Below, in pieces: positions 44,449-53,244 of a DNA stretch of 64,000 nucleotides. The position numbers and the translations under genes are program-made. Each line of letters begins with the position of its first letter. Within the stretch, counting starts at the first letter, position 1. Source of the DNA: Bacteroidales bacterium (lineage in GTDB: Bacteria > Bacteroidota > Bacteroidia > Bacteroidales > F082); assembly GCA_017466405.1 (NCBI GenBank), contig JAFTUF010000012.1, forward strand, positions 35,276-99,275. Direction: 5' to 3'. The notes below the pieces were generated by a model. It saw only the letters and a list, made by a program, of their open reading frames with translations, was not told the DNA's origin and did not search any database.

Positions 44449-44823
44449 TTAATATTCTTTCAGTTTGTCAATTTCGCGTCTTTCTTTCTTCGTCGGGCGT
44501 CCGGCACCTCTGTCCCGATATTCGACTTTATAAGCGTGGATAAACTCTATTCTCTCGTATTCTTCTTTCGGTGTCATGTCGATATAAACTTCTTCGACTT
44601 GTTTTGGCGAGACGCGGCTCTTAGGGATACTCCTCACCTCTACCACTTTATGCAGCTGTCCGAGTTGCACCTGTATCTGCTCTCCTATCTTCACGTCACG
44701 GGACGGCTTTATTGAGGTGTCGTTAATCTTCACCTTGCCGCCCTTGCATGCGTCGGCAGCGAGAGTGCGCGTCTTGAAAAGACGCGCACACCATAACCAT
44801 TTATCTATTCGAAGTTCTTCCAT
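44449..44823 (-). CDS. S4-domain RNA-binding protein (Hsp15/HslR-like)
   Basis: The 124-residue protein has an N-terminal S4 domain: LRIDKWLWCARLFKTRTLAA, GGKVKINDTSIKPSRDVKIG. The basic tail (RGAGRPTKKERREIDKLKEY) is also typical of Hsp15-type proteins, which rescue nascent-chain-carrying 50S subunits. I chose ATG 44823, since the residues before it in the longer frame from 44859 come from the repeat spacer. It starts downstream of the der-era direction and may be expressed with them. Confidence 0.88.
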   Translation of the reverse strand: MEELRIDKWLWCARLFKTRTLAADACKGGKVKINDTSIKPSRDVKIGEQIQVQLGQLHKVVEVRSIPKSRVSPKQVEEVYIDMTPKEEYERIEFIHAYKVEYRDRGAGRPTKKERREIDKLKEY

Positions 44824-44837
44824 CCTTTTTTTTGTCA

Positions 44838-44903
44838 ACAGACAACGGACAACAGTCAACAGTCATTGTCAAAGTCATTGTCAATTGTCAATGTCAATGT
44901 CAA
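44838..44903. repeat. Low-complexity spacer repeat (GTCAATGTCAATGTC words)
   Basis: Words CAACAGACAACGGACAACAG then CATTGTCAAAGTCATTGTC fill the gap between der and the S4 gene. Confidence 0.85.
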
Positions 44904-44906
44904 AAA

Positions 44907-46214
44907 TTATTTTTCCCTGAAGAATAACTGTATCGGCACTCCGTTGAAGTTCCAGTTCTGACGAATCTTATTCTCGAGGAAACGATAATATGACTCTTTC
45001 ACGTCTTTAGGCAAGTTACAGAAGAAGATAAACTGCGGTGTCGGGCTCTTCAACTGTGTGATATATTTTATCTTGAGATAACGATTTCTTGATGCCACTT
45101 GTGGAGGTTGCGCTGCGATAATCTCTAACATAGTGTCGTTGAGTTCGCGCACCGATATTCTGCGTTCTCTGTTTTCATAAACCTGATGCAATGCCTCAAG
45201 CACGCGGAATGTCCTCTGACGATTTATCGCTGATGTAAAGATGATAGGATAATCGGTGAAAGGTGCTGTCTTCTCTCTTATCATCTTCTCAAACTGGAGG
45301 TGAGTGTTGGAGTCTTTGTCTATCAAATCCCACTTGTTGACAATGAGGACGAGACCTTTCTTGTTTCTCTCGATGAGACGTAAGATATTCATATCCTGAG
45401 CCTCGAAGCCTTGAGTAGCGTCGATGATGAGAGCTGCCACGTCACATTCTTCGATGGCACGTATCGAACGCATCACTGAATAGAACTCTATGTTTTCCGA
45501 CACCTTGCTCTTCTTACGAAGTCCGGCGGTATCGACGAGAACGAAGTCCATGTTGAAAGCATTGAAACGAGTGTTGTTGCTGTCGCGTGTCGTTCCTGCG
45601 ATGTCGGTGACGATATGACGTTCATGACCGAGGAAGGCGTTAATCATAGATGACTTGCCTACATTAGGACGACCGACGAGAGCGAAACGTGGGAGACCGT
45701 CATAGTCTTCTGTAGTGTCGTTAGGAAGATGTTTCACGACCTCGTCGAGAAGCTCTCCTGTTCCAGTACCTGTCATTGCAGAGAAAGCGAAGATATCGCC
45801 GAGGCCTAAAGTATAGAAGTCAGCGATGTTACTTTCTTTATTAGGTATGTCAGTCTTGTTGACGGCGAGCAGCACTTTTTTCTTAGAGCGACGAAGTATC
45901 AGGGCGACGTCTTCGTCAAGCACGTGCAGACCTTCTTTACCATCGACGACGAATATTATCACGTCAGCCTCTTCAATAGCAAGATCGACCTGTTTCCTGA
46001 TTTCCTCCTCAAAAATATCGTCGGAACCGACAACATAACCGCCTGTGTCGATAACGGTAAATGATTTGCCATTCCAGTCGCTATGTCCATAATGACGGTC
46101 GCGAGTCACACCACTAGTCTCTTCCACAATGGCTTGGCGTGTTTGAACCAAACGATTGAAAAACGTCGATTTGCCTACATTAGGTCTTCCTACTATTGCA
46201 ACAATATTACTCAT
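44907..46214 (-). CDS. der: Ribosome biogenesis GTPase Der
   Basis: The 435-residue protein has two tandem GTPase domains: GRPNVGKSTFFNRL (about 8) with DTGGY and NKTD, and GRPNVGKSSMINAF (about 180) with DTAGL and NKWD, then a C-terminal KH-like domain. It acts in assembly of the 50S subunit. Normal length. A TATCTTTGC element lies 23 bp upstream of the start on the minus strand. Confidence 0.97.
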   Translation of the reverse strand: MSNIVAIVGRPNVGKSTFFNRLVQTRQAIVEETSGVTRDRHYGHSDWNGKSFTVIDTGGYVVGSDDIFEEEIRKQVDLAIEEADVIIFVVDGKEGLHVLDEDVALILRRSKKKVLLAVNKTDIPNKESNIADFYTLGLGDIFAFSAMTGTGTGELLDEVVKHLPNDTTEDYDGLPRFALVGRPNVGKSSMINAFLGHERHIVTDIAGTTRDSNNTRFNAFNMDFVLVDTAGLRKKSKVSENIEFYSVMRSIRAIEECDVAALIIDATQGFEAQDMNILRLIERNKKGLVLIVNKWDLIDKDSNTHLQFEKMIREKTAPFTDYPIIFTSAINRQRTFRVLEALHQVYENRERRISVRELNDTMLEIIAAQPPQVASRNRYLKIKYITQLKSPTPQFIFFCNLPKDVKESYYRFLENKIRQNWNFNGVPIQLFFREK

Positions 46215-46236
46215 TTCTTTATTTTTTCTGTGAAAT

Positions 46237-46245
46237 GCAAAGATA
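46237..46245 (-). promoter_or_regulatory. -7 element for der
   Basis: The minus strand reads TATCTTTGC (TAnnTTTG), 23 bp before the der start. Confidence 0.6.
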
Positions 46246-46261
46246 ATAAAAATAGTTTTAA

Positions 46262-46382
46262 AAAGTTAATAGTTTATTGTTAATAGTTTATAGCAGTTGG
46301 TGAGTTGATAAGTTGCTAGTTTTTAAGTTTAATATTTTATCTTTTTAACTATGAACTATAAACTATGAACTATAAACTTTAA
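46262..46382. repeat. Low-complexity spacer repeat (TTAATAGTTTATAG / AACTATAAACT words)
   Basis: The der-era spacer has AATAGTTTAT words at its left and AACTATGAACTATAAAC words at its right; the halves are partly inverted, so a hairpin is possible. Confidence 0.8.
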
Positions 46383-46385
46383 AAA

Positions 46386-47270
46386 TCACGCTTCATAACT
46401 AAAGTTACGCAACGTCTCTTCATTGTCGCGCCAGTCTTTGCTTACTTTGACGTTGAGGTCGAGGAAGATTTTCTTTCCTGTAAATTCTTCAATATCGCCA
46501 CGTGACATGATACCGAGCTTTTTAATTGCGGAACCTGCCTTACCTATTAATATAGCTTTCTGCGAGTCGCGGGATGCGTAGATGGTAGCTCTGATATTTA
46601 TCATCTTGGAGCTTTCTTCGTAAGCATCAACGACGACTTCTACGGAATAAGGAATCTCTTGTTTATAAATAAGCAATATTTTCTCTCTTATTATTTCTGA
46701 GATGAAGAAACGCATCGAGCGGTCGGTGAATTCGTCTTTAGGAAAATATGGCGGACATTCTGGGAGTTTCTCGAGTATACAGTCGAAGATGTGAGTGATG
46801 TTGGCATGATGAAGTGCCGAGATTGGAAATATCGTTGCTGCAGGAAGAGCGTTCTGCCAGAAGTTGACAGCTGCCACCACTCCATCTTGATCCGACAAGT
46901 CTATCTTATTTAACAAAACGAAGATTGGAATGTCATTAATTTTTTGGAGACGTTCCAATGTTTTTTCGTCTATTTTCTTGTCGGTAATATCGACGACGTA
47001 GAGTATCAAATCGGCATCAATGAAAGCAACATTGACGAACTGATTCATGACTTCGTGCATCTTGTAAGCTGGATTTTTTATGATTCCAGGCGTATCTGAG
47101 AACACAATTTGGAAGTCTTCGCCGTTCACAATACCCAAAATTCGGTGTCTTGTAGTCTGTGCTTTTGACGTAACAATGGAAATTTTTTCGCCAACAAATT
47201 CATTCATAAGTGTTGATTTTCCGACATTTGGCTTTCCTATAATATTGACATAACCTGCTTTATGATTCAT
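46386..47270 (-). CDS. era: GTPase Era
   Basis: The 294-residue GTPase binds 16S rRNA near its 3' end during 30S maturation. GTPase motifs: GKPNVGKSTLMNEF (about 12), SDTPGIIKNP, NKID. The C-terminal KH domain has SQKAILIGKAGSAIKKLG. I chose ATG 47270 (MNHKAGYVNI), because a frame start at 47339 passes the tRNA promoter region and adds foreign residues. Confidence 0.96.
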   Translation of the reverse strand: MNHKAGYVNIIGKPNVGKSTLMNEFVGEKISIVTSKAQTTRHRILGIVNGEDFQIVFSDTPGIIKNPAYKMHEVMNQFVNVAFIDADLILYVVDITDKKIDEKTLERLQKINDIPIFVLLNKIDLSDQDGVVAAVNFWQNALPAATIFPISALHHANITHIFDCILEKLPECPPYFPKDEFTDRSMRFFISEIIREKILLIYKQEIPYSVEVVVDAYEESSKMINIRATIYASRDSQKAILIGKAGSAIKKLGIMSRGDIEEFTGKKIFLDLNVKVSKDWRDNEETLRNFSYEA

Positions 47271-47318
47271 AAGAAAAATTTTTTTTAAAAAATACTTGAC
47301 TTGCAAAGAAACAAAATA

Positions 47319-47327
47319 TATCTTTGC
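47319..47327 (+). promoter_or_regulatory. -7 element for the initiator tRNA
   Basis: TATCTTTGC lies 49 bp before the tRNA, divergent from era. Confidence 0.55.
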
Positions 47328-47375
47328 ACTCGCAAACAAAACGAAAAAAAATTTGTTTTTTTTGTGAAATCAGGA

Positions 47376-47449
<74 letters not shown>

Positions 47450-47459
47450 CAAAAGAAAA

Positions 47460-47487
47460 ACGGATGACATCAAGTCGTCCGTTTTTT
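47460..47487 (+). terminator. Terminator after the initiator tRNA
   Basis: ACGGATGAC and GTCGTCCGT form a 9-bp stem (one G-T pair) with an ATCAA-type loop and a T-run. Confidence 0.88.
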
Positions 47488-47513
47488 GTTTTTAATAGTT
47501 TTATTAATTCAAT

Positions 47514-48347
47514 TTATTTCTTTCCGAATTTTCTTTTGAAGAAAAGATAATATCCTGTCAGAGGAAGAGCGGCTCCTATCATGGCAGCAAGGAACCATAA
47601 GATACGTGTTATCATTCCACCCCAGTTGCCGACATGAATGGAATAGACAAGCCTTCTTGTCATGCCATCGCCAAATAAACCGTAGAATCCTTCGCGATAC
47701 CATTCAAACGACCATGTCAATCCGGTGAGCGCCATGGCGAGAAGCAGCAATACGGCATAGATTCCGCCCGCCACATGAAGGTCGTACCAGAAACGACGCC
47801 AGCCATTACCGACTTTTATCGACAGTCTGTTTTTCAATCCTTTGAGATTTTTAGGAATCCATATCACAATGCCTGTTATCAGAACTATCACCATAAGAAG
47901 TGTGCTGACTCCAACAATCATTTTTCCCCAGAAGATTCCGCCGTCGGCAGGACGCGAATCCATCAGCCAGCGATGAAGTCGGAACATAACTCTGAAGAAT
48001 CCAATCCTCTCAGGCTGTCCTTTCACCTCGCCAGAATATTGATCTACGAAGATAGCGGCACGCTTTGGTTTAGAGAGATTTACCTTATAACAACGCTCCG
48101 CGTCCTCCGACACTTCGACGTTCTTTATCGTGACACCTTCTGCAAGCATTGGCTCAACGAGTTCCTTAACCTGAGCAACGGATAAGGTATCATCCGACAC
48201 CTTATCCACAAAATAATATTCTTTTTGCACCATCTCAGTTATCTCTTTCTCGAAGACAAGCATAGCTCCCGAGAAACATGTTATCGACATCACAAGACCA
48301 AGCGGCAGCGATAACCAGATGTGCAATTCCTTAAAGAACTTCTTCAT
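47514..48347 (-). CDS. xusC: PepSY-associated inner-membrane protein (XusC-like)
   Basis: The 277-residue protein has four membrane helices and the PepSY_TM layout (LHIWLSLPLGLVMSITCFSG at 8, HRWLMDSRPADGG in a loop, WYDLHVAGGIYAVLLLLAM, SIHVGNWGG). The conserved His residues could bind haem. Such proteins reduce or handle iron from siderophores at the inner membrane. It is 2 bp from the DUF4374 gene, and the order receptor-lipoprotein-PepSY equals that of the XusABC xenosiderophore system of Bacteroides thetaiotaomicron. Confidence 0.85.
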   Translation of the reverse strand: MKKFFKELHIWLSLPLGLVMSITCFSGAMLVFEKEITEMVQKEYYFVDKVSDDTLSVAQVKELVEPMLAEGVTIKNVEVSEDAERCYKVNLSKPKRAAIFVDQYSGEVKGQPERIGFFRVMFRLHRWLMDSRPADGGIFWGKMIVGVSTLLMVIVLITGIVIWIPKNLKGLKNRLSIKVGNGWRRFWYDLHVAGGIYAVLLLLAMALTGLTWSFEWYREGFYGLFGDGMTRRLVYSIHVGNWGGMITRILWFLAAMIGAALPLTGYYLFFKRKFGKK

Positions 48348-48349
48348 AA

Positions 48350-49759
48350 TTACTTATTTAATGGTAACAAACGACCTACACCGCTGATTTGTGTTGCTTC
48401 TACGGTGATACCTTTTTCAGCGACGCCAGTGTTAGAGTCGATGACATAGACTGCCGGATATGAGTTTGTTGTCGTTACTGACATATACACATTGCCGTCT
48501 TCTGCGTATGGAGCGTTGCCAAATCCCGACAAGACATCAGCTGATGGAAGTCCTGTGACATTAGTGAGAGTGCTTGTTTCAACATCGAATATTGCGAGGG
48601 CGTTGGCTGTCATATCGTTCGCAGGAGTGATTGGTTTGTCGTACATCAACATCAAGAATTTGTTGTCGCCGACGTACCACGTTCTCAAGAATGAGAGACC
48701 GCCTGACAAGGCTTCGAAATCTACATAGTAACTTTCGTCGAATGATTCCGTTCCGTTCTTGATGCGCATAACGCCAGCTGGAAGTGTTGTCTGCTGACGA
48801 GGGTCTTTCATCGACTTAGCGTATGATGGTGAGAAGACGTAGATGTCTCCATTATCGACAGCCCATGTCATCTGATAATATTGTGACTTTCTGCGACCGC
48901 AGGCGTAGCTAATCTTATCGGTGCTGATGAGTTTCTTTTCTGAGAGAGTCTCGTCGTTGAAGATAGCAATCCAGCATTCGTTAGGATACTGTGTCCATTG
49001 TAATTCATCAACGTCGTAGGCTCCGCTTCCCGAACCGCCTGGTTCTGTTGTAACTAAATCTTCGTTGCCAGGAAGAATCCATTGGCCGTCGCCATCTTTA
49101 ACACCATATTGACTCAAGCCCATTGGAACGGCAGCGGAGAATAATTTTCCGTCGCGTTCTTGGATACCAGCGAGAGTGACATACTCGCCGTTACCGAGGA
49201 AATTCTCTGAGAGATATTGAGGCTCGAGAGTGTTGTTTGTAGTGTAAGTCTCTGAATATACATCTAACTTTGAAACCAAGAATGACTGTGGGATATAACC
49301 ATTTTCGTCAGCCCATTCAGCAGGACCGTCGCCGGTGGAGAATGTCATCACGTAATCGTCATAGATTCCGTAAGTAGTGAAACGACGTACTGCATATTCT
49401 CCGGAACGAGCTTTAAGAGTATAGTCGTCACCCATTATATAAGAACGAGTTAAGCCAGCGTTGCCTTGGTTGTACGTCAAGCCGTAAAGATATTTGTCAC
49501 CGTAGAAAACCCACTGTGTAGCGCCGTCATTGACTAAACCATTTTCCATTCCGATGGTACCTTCGTCGAGAGTCGATGCAGTGAGCAAAGCGTTTGTCGT
49601 GGTGTTAGAAAACTGACCTTGCGATGCGATGACATATACGTTTTTATCGCCTGTCGATGGCGGTGTTGGATCATCTGGATCTGGGTCACATGAAACTACT
49701 GTAGTTAAAACTGATGCTACAAGTAAAGACTTTGTAAAAAATGATAAGAATTTTTTCAT
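48350..49759 (-). CDS. xusB: DUF4374 siderophore-binding lipoprotein (XusB-like)
   Basis: The 469-residue lipoprotein (lipobox TTVVSC) is a beta-propeller-type protein of the DUF4374 family: [49 protein letters not shown] and the final [20 protein letters not shown] are in the family's style. In B. thetaiotaomicron the homologue XusB sits on the surface and binds ferric enterobactin. It is between the receptor (37 bp away) and the PepSY gene (2 bp), so it is part of the same operon. Confidence 0.87.
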   Translation of the reverse strand: MKKFLSFFTKSLLVASVLTTVVSCDPDPDDPTPPSTGDKNVYVIASQGQFSNTTTNALLTASTLDEGTIGMENGLVNDGATQWVFYGDKYLYGLTYNQGNAGLTRSYIMGDDYTLKARSGEYAVRRFTTYGIYDDYVMTFSTGDGPAEWADENGYIPQSFLVSKLDVYSETYTTNNTLEPQYLSENFLGNGEYVTLAGIQERDGKLFSAAVPMGLSQYGVKDGDGQWILPGNEDLVTTEPGGSGSGAYDVDELQWTQYPNECWIAIFNDETLSEKKLISTDKISYACGRRKSQYYQMTWAVDNGDIYVFSPSYAKSMKDPRQQTTLPAGVMRIKNGTESFDESYYVDFEALSGGLSFLRTWYVGDNKFLMLMYDKPITPANDMTANALAIFDVETSTLTNVTGLPSADVLSGFGNAPYAEDGNVYMSVTTTNSYPAVYVIDSNTGVAEKGITVEATQISGVGRLLPLNK

Positions 49760-49796
49760 TGTTAATTTGTTTTAAGTTAATATTTATTGATAATTA

Positions 49797-52229
49797 TTAA
49801 TTCATTTCTCCACCTAATGCGATTCTTATTTTCGCATAAAAGGCACGTCCTGCTTTTTGCAGACTGAAGTTGTCGTACAAGTCTTCATCGGTGAGGTTAC
49901 GGCATTCCACCGACAAATTATATCTACCGTTTTTTATCGAATAATTCAGTGAGACATTATGCGAGAACTGATTAGGAACCATATATTCATCTTTGTTCGA
50001 ACCTATGCGTGAGGAATAGTAATAGAACTTATGCATATAATAGTTGTCGTAGATGAATGACAAATCATTGCCTTTCTTTCCACAGTCGGTCCAAGTGAAG
50101 GTAACGTCGGCATCGGTGAAGAAAAACGGTATGTTAGGCATTCTGTCTTTGTAGCCCAAATTAGGCATCGACTCTGTTCCGATGGCGATCGGCATATTGT
50201 CGCGGATGTCCATATAAGTGACGTTGCCGCCGACCGAGAGCCATCTCGAGAAAGAATAACGCATCGTCATATTGCCACCTATCGTCTTGACTCGGCCGTA
50301 GTTGATATAAGTCGCTGCCGATTTTCCACCGCTGATGTCAACGATATTACGCTGGATGTAATCTCTCGTATCGTGATAAACCAAGCCGCCTTCTAAATAA
50401 ATATTATGTTTTTCTTTCTTATCTAAATAAAAATTATAACTCACATTGAAGTTGAAGTTATGGCTATTCTCCGGACGTATCCCGATGTCGCCCATCTCCA
50501 AGTCTTCATCACCGAACATCTCTTCTATCGTAGGCAGACGATAAGCCTTCTCGTATGAAATCTTCGCTTGCAACTCTGGCACAATGAAATATGTCCCTGC
50601 GACTCCGTAACCGAGAGCGTCTTCAGAGCGTGTCGTCTCCACGAACTCAGTAGCGTTCTGATCGACAGCTATAGGTCCAGAGACAAAGAGGTTGTAATAT
50701 TTCGCAAAGACAGATATGTTCCACACATGAGTCGGCATGAAACGATATTGAAAACCAGCGATGTTCTTGCGTGTGCGTTTTGCGATAGGGTCGGTCTGCT
50801 CCTCGACAGCCAGCAATGAAGTATTGGAACGCGTGAAAGAGTTAAACACATTGTTAAGAGTGAATAAGTGCGCATGACCGATGCGATAGTTCAAGGTAGC
50901 TGTCGTGTTCCAATTATCATTGTTAGCTTGCGAATATTGATATGACTGTTCGCCAGGTGAATTCAAACGCTTCGTCTCTCCCAACCAGTTGTATTTGTAT
51001 TGAGATGTGTCAACATTTGTGTTGACATTATTATTATAGTTTGCTGTCAATGTGAGGTCAAGGCCAACGAGACCTAAATTTCTTTTAACATATTCCATAG
51101 AAGGCATGAGCGAATGGCCGTGACGATGCTTCGCGCCATAGACAATCTCCTGACGCACGCCCGTCTGTATCTCCTTATACATCTGCGAATATGTGAGACC
51201 GAACAAGAGACGGTCGGTCCATTTCTTATTTGTGAGACCTACTTTCGCTATGACAGCCTCGTTATGATAAGTGTCGTTGAATCGCTCAACATGTTCTTTC
51301 TTCGTTCTGTCGATGAGACCCGTCTCGAAATTTTCCACAGGAGCGTCAACCATATAATTATTATCTGAATAATTTTGGAAGGCGTTTATCTCCCACATCA
51401 AGCCATTCTCGAACGACTGTCCCGCGTTGATGGTTGAGCGATGCGTATTGAACGAGCCGTAAGAATAAGAAGCGTCGGCAAACCAGGAGCGACGTTTCTT
51501 GTTGGTGACGATATTTATCACGCCGCCGATAGCATCAGAGCCGAAGCCCACAGGCACGACGCCACGATACACCTCGACACGCTCAGCGAATCCGACAGGA
51601 ATGTTATTCAAGGAGAAAGAACTTCCCACGCCTTCTTGAGGCACGCCATCGATGAACACTTTCACGTGCTTGCCAGAGAAACCGTCGAGCATGACAGAGA
51701 GGTCGGAACCAACGCCACCCGACTCACGAAGTTTCAAACCCGGCGACTTCGACAAAGCGTCGCTGATGTTCTTGGAAGAGTTCTGCAATCCGCGAGTATC
51801 GACAGCGACAGCGTTGAAAGCCGAGTTACGCACGCGTTCTATGCTCGAGGCGGTGATGACGACATTGTCGAGTTGTATGGAACTCTCTTTTAAAACAAAA
51901 TCGACCACCAAAGGGGTAGCCGATTTCACCACAATATTTTTCTCTTCATCTTCATAACCGAGCATGCTGACGCATAAGACGTGACTTCCAACATTAACCT
52001 TAAAAGAATATTTTCCGTTCTCGTCAGCCATTGTGCCATGAGAGGAGTCTTTGATAAAGACCGTCGCAAATGAAACAGGAGCGCCTGCTTCATCGAGGAT
52101 TTTTCCGCTCACAACGACTTTCTCAGCTGGCATATTATCCGTAGGATTTGCGTATGAAGAGAGAGATAAGACAAGGAATGTAATTATTAAAGTAAAGATT
52201 TTGTTATTTCTCAGAAATGATTTAAGCAT
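49797..52229 (-). CDS. xusA: TonB-dependent siderophore receptor (XusA-like)
   Basis: The 810-residue outer-membrane receptor has a signal peptide (cut near SYA-N), a CarboxypepD-like domain (VSGKILDEAGAPVSFATVFI to VLCVSMLGYEDEEK), a plug (SKSPGLKLRESGGVGSDLSV, VYRGVVPVGFGSDAIGGVIN) and a beta barrel ending with a terminal aromatic-type strand. No SusD partner is present, which argues for a siderophore rather than a glycan. Start ATG 52229 was chosen. Operon order A-B-C with a -7 element upstream. Confidence 0.92.
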   Translation of the reverse strand: MLKSFLRNNKIFTLIITFLVLSLSSYANPTDNMPAEKVVVSGKILDEAGAPVSFATVFIKDSSHGTMADENGKYSFKVNVGSHVLCVSMLGYEDEEKNIVVKSATPLVVDFVLKESSIQLDNVVITASSIERVRNSAFNAVAVDTRGLQNSSKNISDALSKSPGLKLRESGGVGSDLSVMLDGFSGKHVKVFIDGVPQEGVGSSFSLNNIPVGFAERVEVYRGVVPVGFGSDAIGGVINIVTNKKRRSWFADASYSYGSFNTHRSTINAGQSFENGLMWEINAFQNYSDNNYMVDAPVENFETGLIDRTKKEHVERFNDTYHNEAVIAKVGLTNKKWTDRLLFGLTYSQMYKEIQTGVRQEIVYGAKHRHGHSLMPSMEYVKRNLGLVGLDLTLTANYNNNVNTNVDTSQYKYNWLGETKRLNSPGEQSYQYSQANNDNWNTTATLNYRIGHAHLFTLNNVFNSFTRSNTSLLAVEEQTDPIAKRTRKNIAGFQYRFMPTHVWNISVFAKYYNLFVSGPIAVDQNATEFVETTRSEDALGYGVAGTYFIVPELQAKISYEKAYRLPTIEEMFGDEDLEMGDIGIRPENSHNFNFNVSYNFYLDKKEKHNIYLEGGLVYHDTRDYIQRNIVDISGGKSAATYINYGRVKTIGGNMTMRYSFSRWLSVGGNVTYMDIRDNMPIAIGTESMPNLGYKDRMPNIPFFFTDADVTFTWTDCGKKGNDLSFIYDNYYMHKFYYYSSRIGSNKDEYMVPNQFSHNVSLNYSIKNGRYNLSVECRNLTDEDLYDNFSLQKAGRAFYAKIRIALGGEMN

Positions 52230-52250
52230 GACATACAAATATTTTCGACT

Positions 52251-52259
52251 GCAAAAATA
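52251..52259 (-). promoter_or_regulatory. -7 element for the xus-like operon
   Basis: The minus strand reads TATTTTTGC (TAnnTTTG), 22 bp before the receptor start. No Fur-box-like inverted repeat was assigned. Confidence 0.55.
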
Positions 52260-52373
52260 CTTTCGAGCATAAAAACCACAATTAACTACATGTTGGGATT
52301 TGAAAAAAAATTCATAACAAAATTTTGGGAGAAGATTTTTTATTATTTACAATAGATTTTAAAAAGTTGTATT

Positions 52374-52382
52374 TATCTTTGC
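52374..52382 (+). promoter_or_regulatory. -7 element before the polyvalent-kinase gene
   Basis: TATCTTTGC is 16 bp before the first possible start, at 52398. A second, equal match lies at 52471-52479, inside that frame and before ATG 52498, so two nested transcripts are possible. Confidence 0.55.
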
Positions 52383-52397
52383 AAAAACTCAAAATTT

Positions 52398-53156
52398 ATG
52401 AAAAATACCAAAACAAATGTTAATTATGAAAATAATTGCAACGATGAAATTAATGATGAGAAAAATCATTTATCTTTGCAGGTAAATAGTCAGCTGTATG
52501 GAATATCTAAACAAATTTCACAAGGAGACAACGGAACGCAAATTGAGCAAGATGGAAGAATGGAAGAAGTTACCACTCGACTGCGTAGCTGCTGCGAGAC
52601 GTTCCATACAATTAGTGGCAGAGGCGAATCGTCTTTATCCGAACAAGAAATAGAGTCCCACTCCGCAGAGTTATACGCAAAAGAAAACAATATTTGGATT
52701 CCAATAAACGAGGTATTAGATTTGGGAGTACAAGGACAGAGTGGCAACGAGAATGACACTTATTTTTCCTCTGATGGTTATGTGTATAAGGTAAACAACC
52801 TAATGAATAGCGGCAGCATCATTTCGTTGTTTGAAAGATTATCGTTACATAATTCTATATTTCCAGAAACTGCATATACATTAGTTGGTTTTACTGGTTT
52901 TGAAGGCAGAAATATTTTTCCTATTCTTAAACAAAGGGTTGTAAACCATCCAACAATTGCGACACCAAGTGAGATAGAGAATTATATGATTTCTCTTGGA
53001 TTTATAAAAGTTAACAATTCAACTTATAAAAATAAGAACATTATCATCTCAGATTTGCAGTCTCGTAATGTATTAAAAGATGATGATGGGGACATTTATG
53101 TTGTAGATGCAGAATTTGAAATAATATGTATTGATAATGTTTTAGAATCTTCTTAA
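52398..53156 (+). CDS. Putative polyvalent-type protein kinase-like protein
   Basis: The 252-residue frame has a C-terminal kinase-like region of the kind found in polyvalent proteins of phages and conjugative elements: GQSGNENDTYFSSDGYVYKVNN (about 112-133), LFERLSLHN, LVGFTGFEGRNIFPILKQ, and the catalytic-loop-like IISDLQSRNVLKDDDGDIYVVDAEFE (residues about 216-241). Residues 1-95 are low in family likeness and overlap a second frame (52498-52653), so the true start is uncertain. AT-rich, next to gadB but unrelated. It is probably a remnant of a mobile element. The kinase fold call is moderately sure. Confidence 0.7.
   Translation: MKNTKTNVNYENNCNDEINDEKNHLSLQVNSQLYGISKQISQGDNGTQIEQDGRMEEVTTRLRSCCETFHTISGRGESSLSEQEIESHSAELYAKENNIWIPINEVLDLGVQGQSGNENDTYFSSDGYVYKVNNLMNSGSIISLFERLSLHNSIFPETAYTLVGFTGFEGRNIFPILKQRVVNHPTIATPSEIENYMISLGFIKVNNSTYKNKNIIISDLQSRNVLKDDDGDIYVVDAEFEIICIDNVLESS
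52498..52653 (+). CDS. Small overlapping frame upstream of the kinase domain
   Basis: In the +1 frame relative to the kinase gene, an ATG 19 bp after the second TATCTTTGC opens a 51-residue protein, starting MEYLNKFHKETTERKLSKME, with a helical, well-balanced composition (WKKLPLDCVAAARRSIQLVA, EANRLYPNKK). Its text looks more protein-like than the overlapping kinase-frame reading. It ends at 52653, just before the kinase domain proper. It could be a genuine small gene, or the original N-terminal frame separated by a frameshift. Confidence 0.5.
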   Translation: MEYLNKFHKETTERKLSKMEEWKKLPLDCVAAARRSIQLVAEANRLYPNKK

Positions 53157-53244
53157 TGTTACTAAATCTCCCTTCACCTCTTTTTAACAAACATTGTCTC
53201 TTTCATAGTGTTTCTTTGGCATTATTATTAAAACTAAAAAAACT

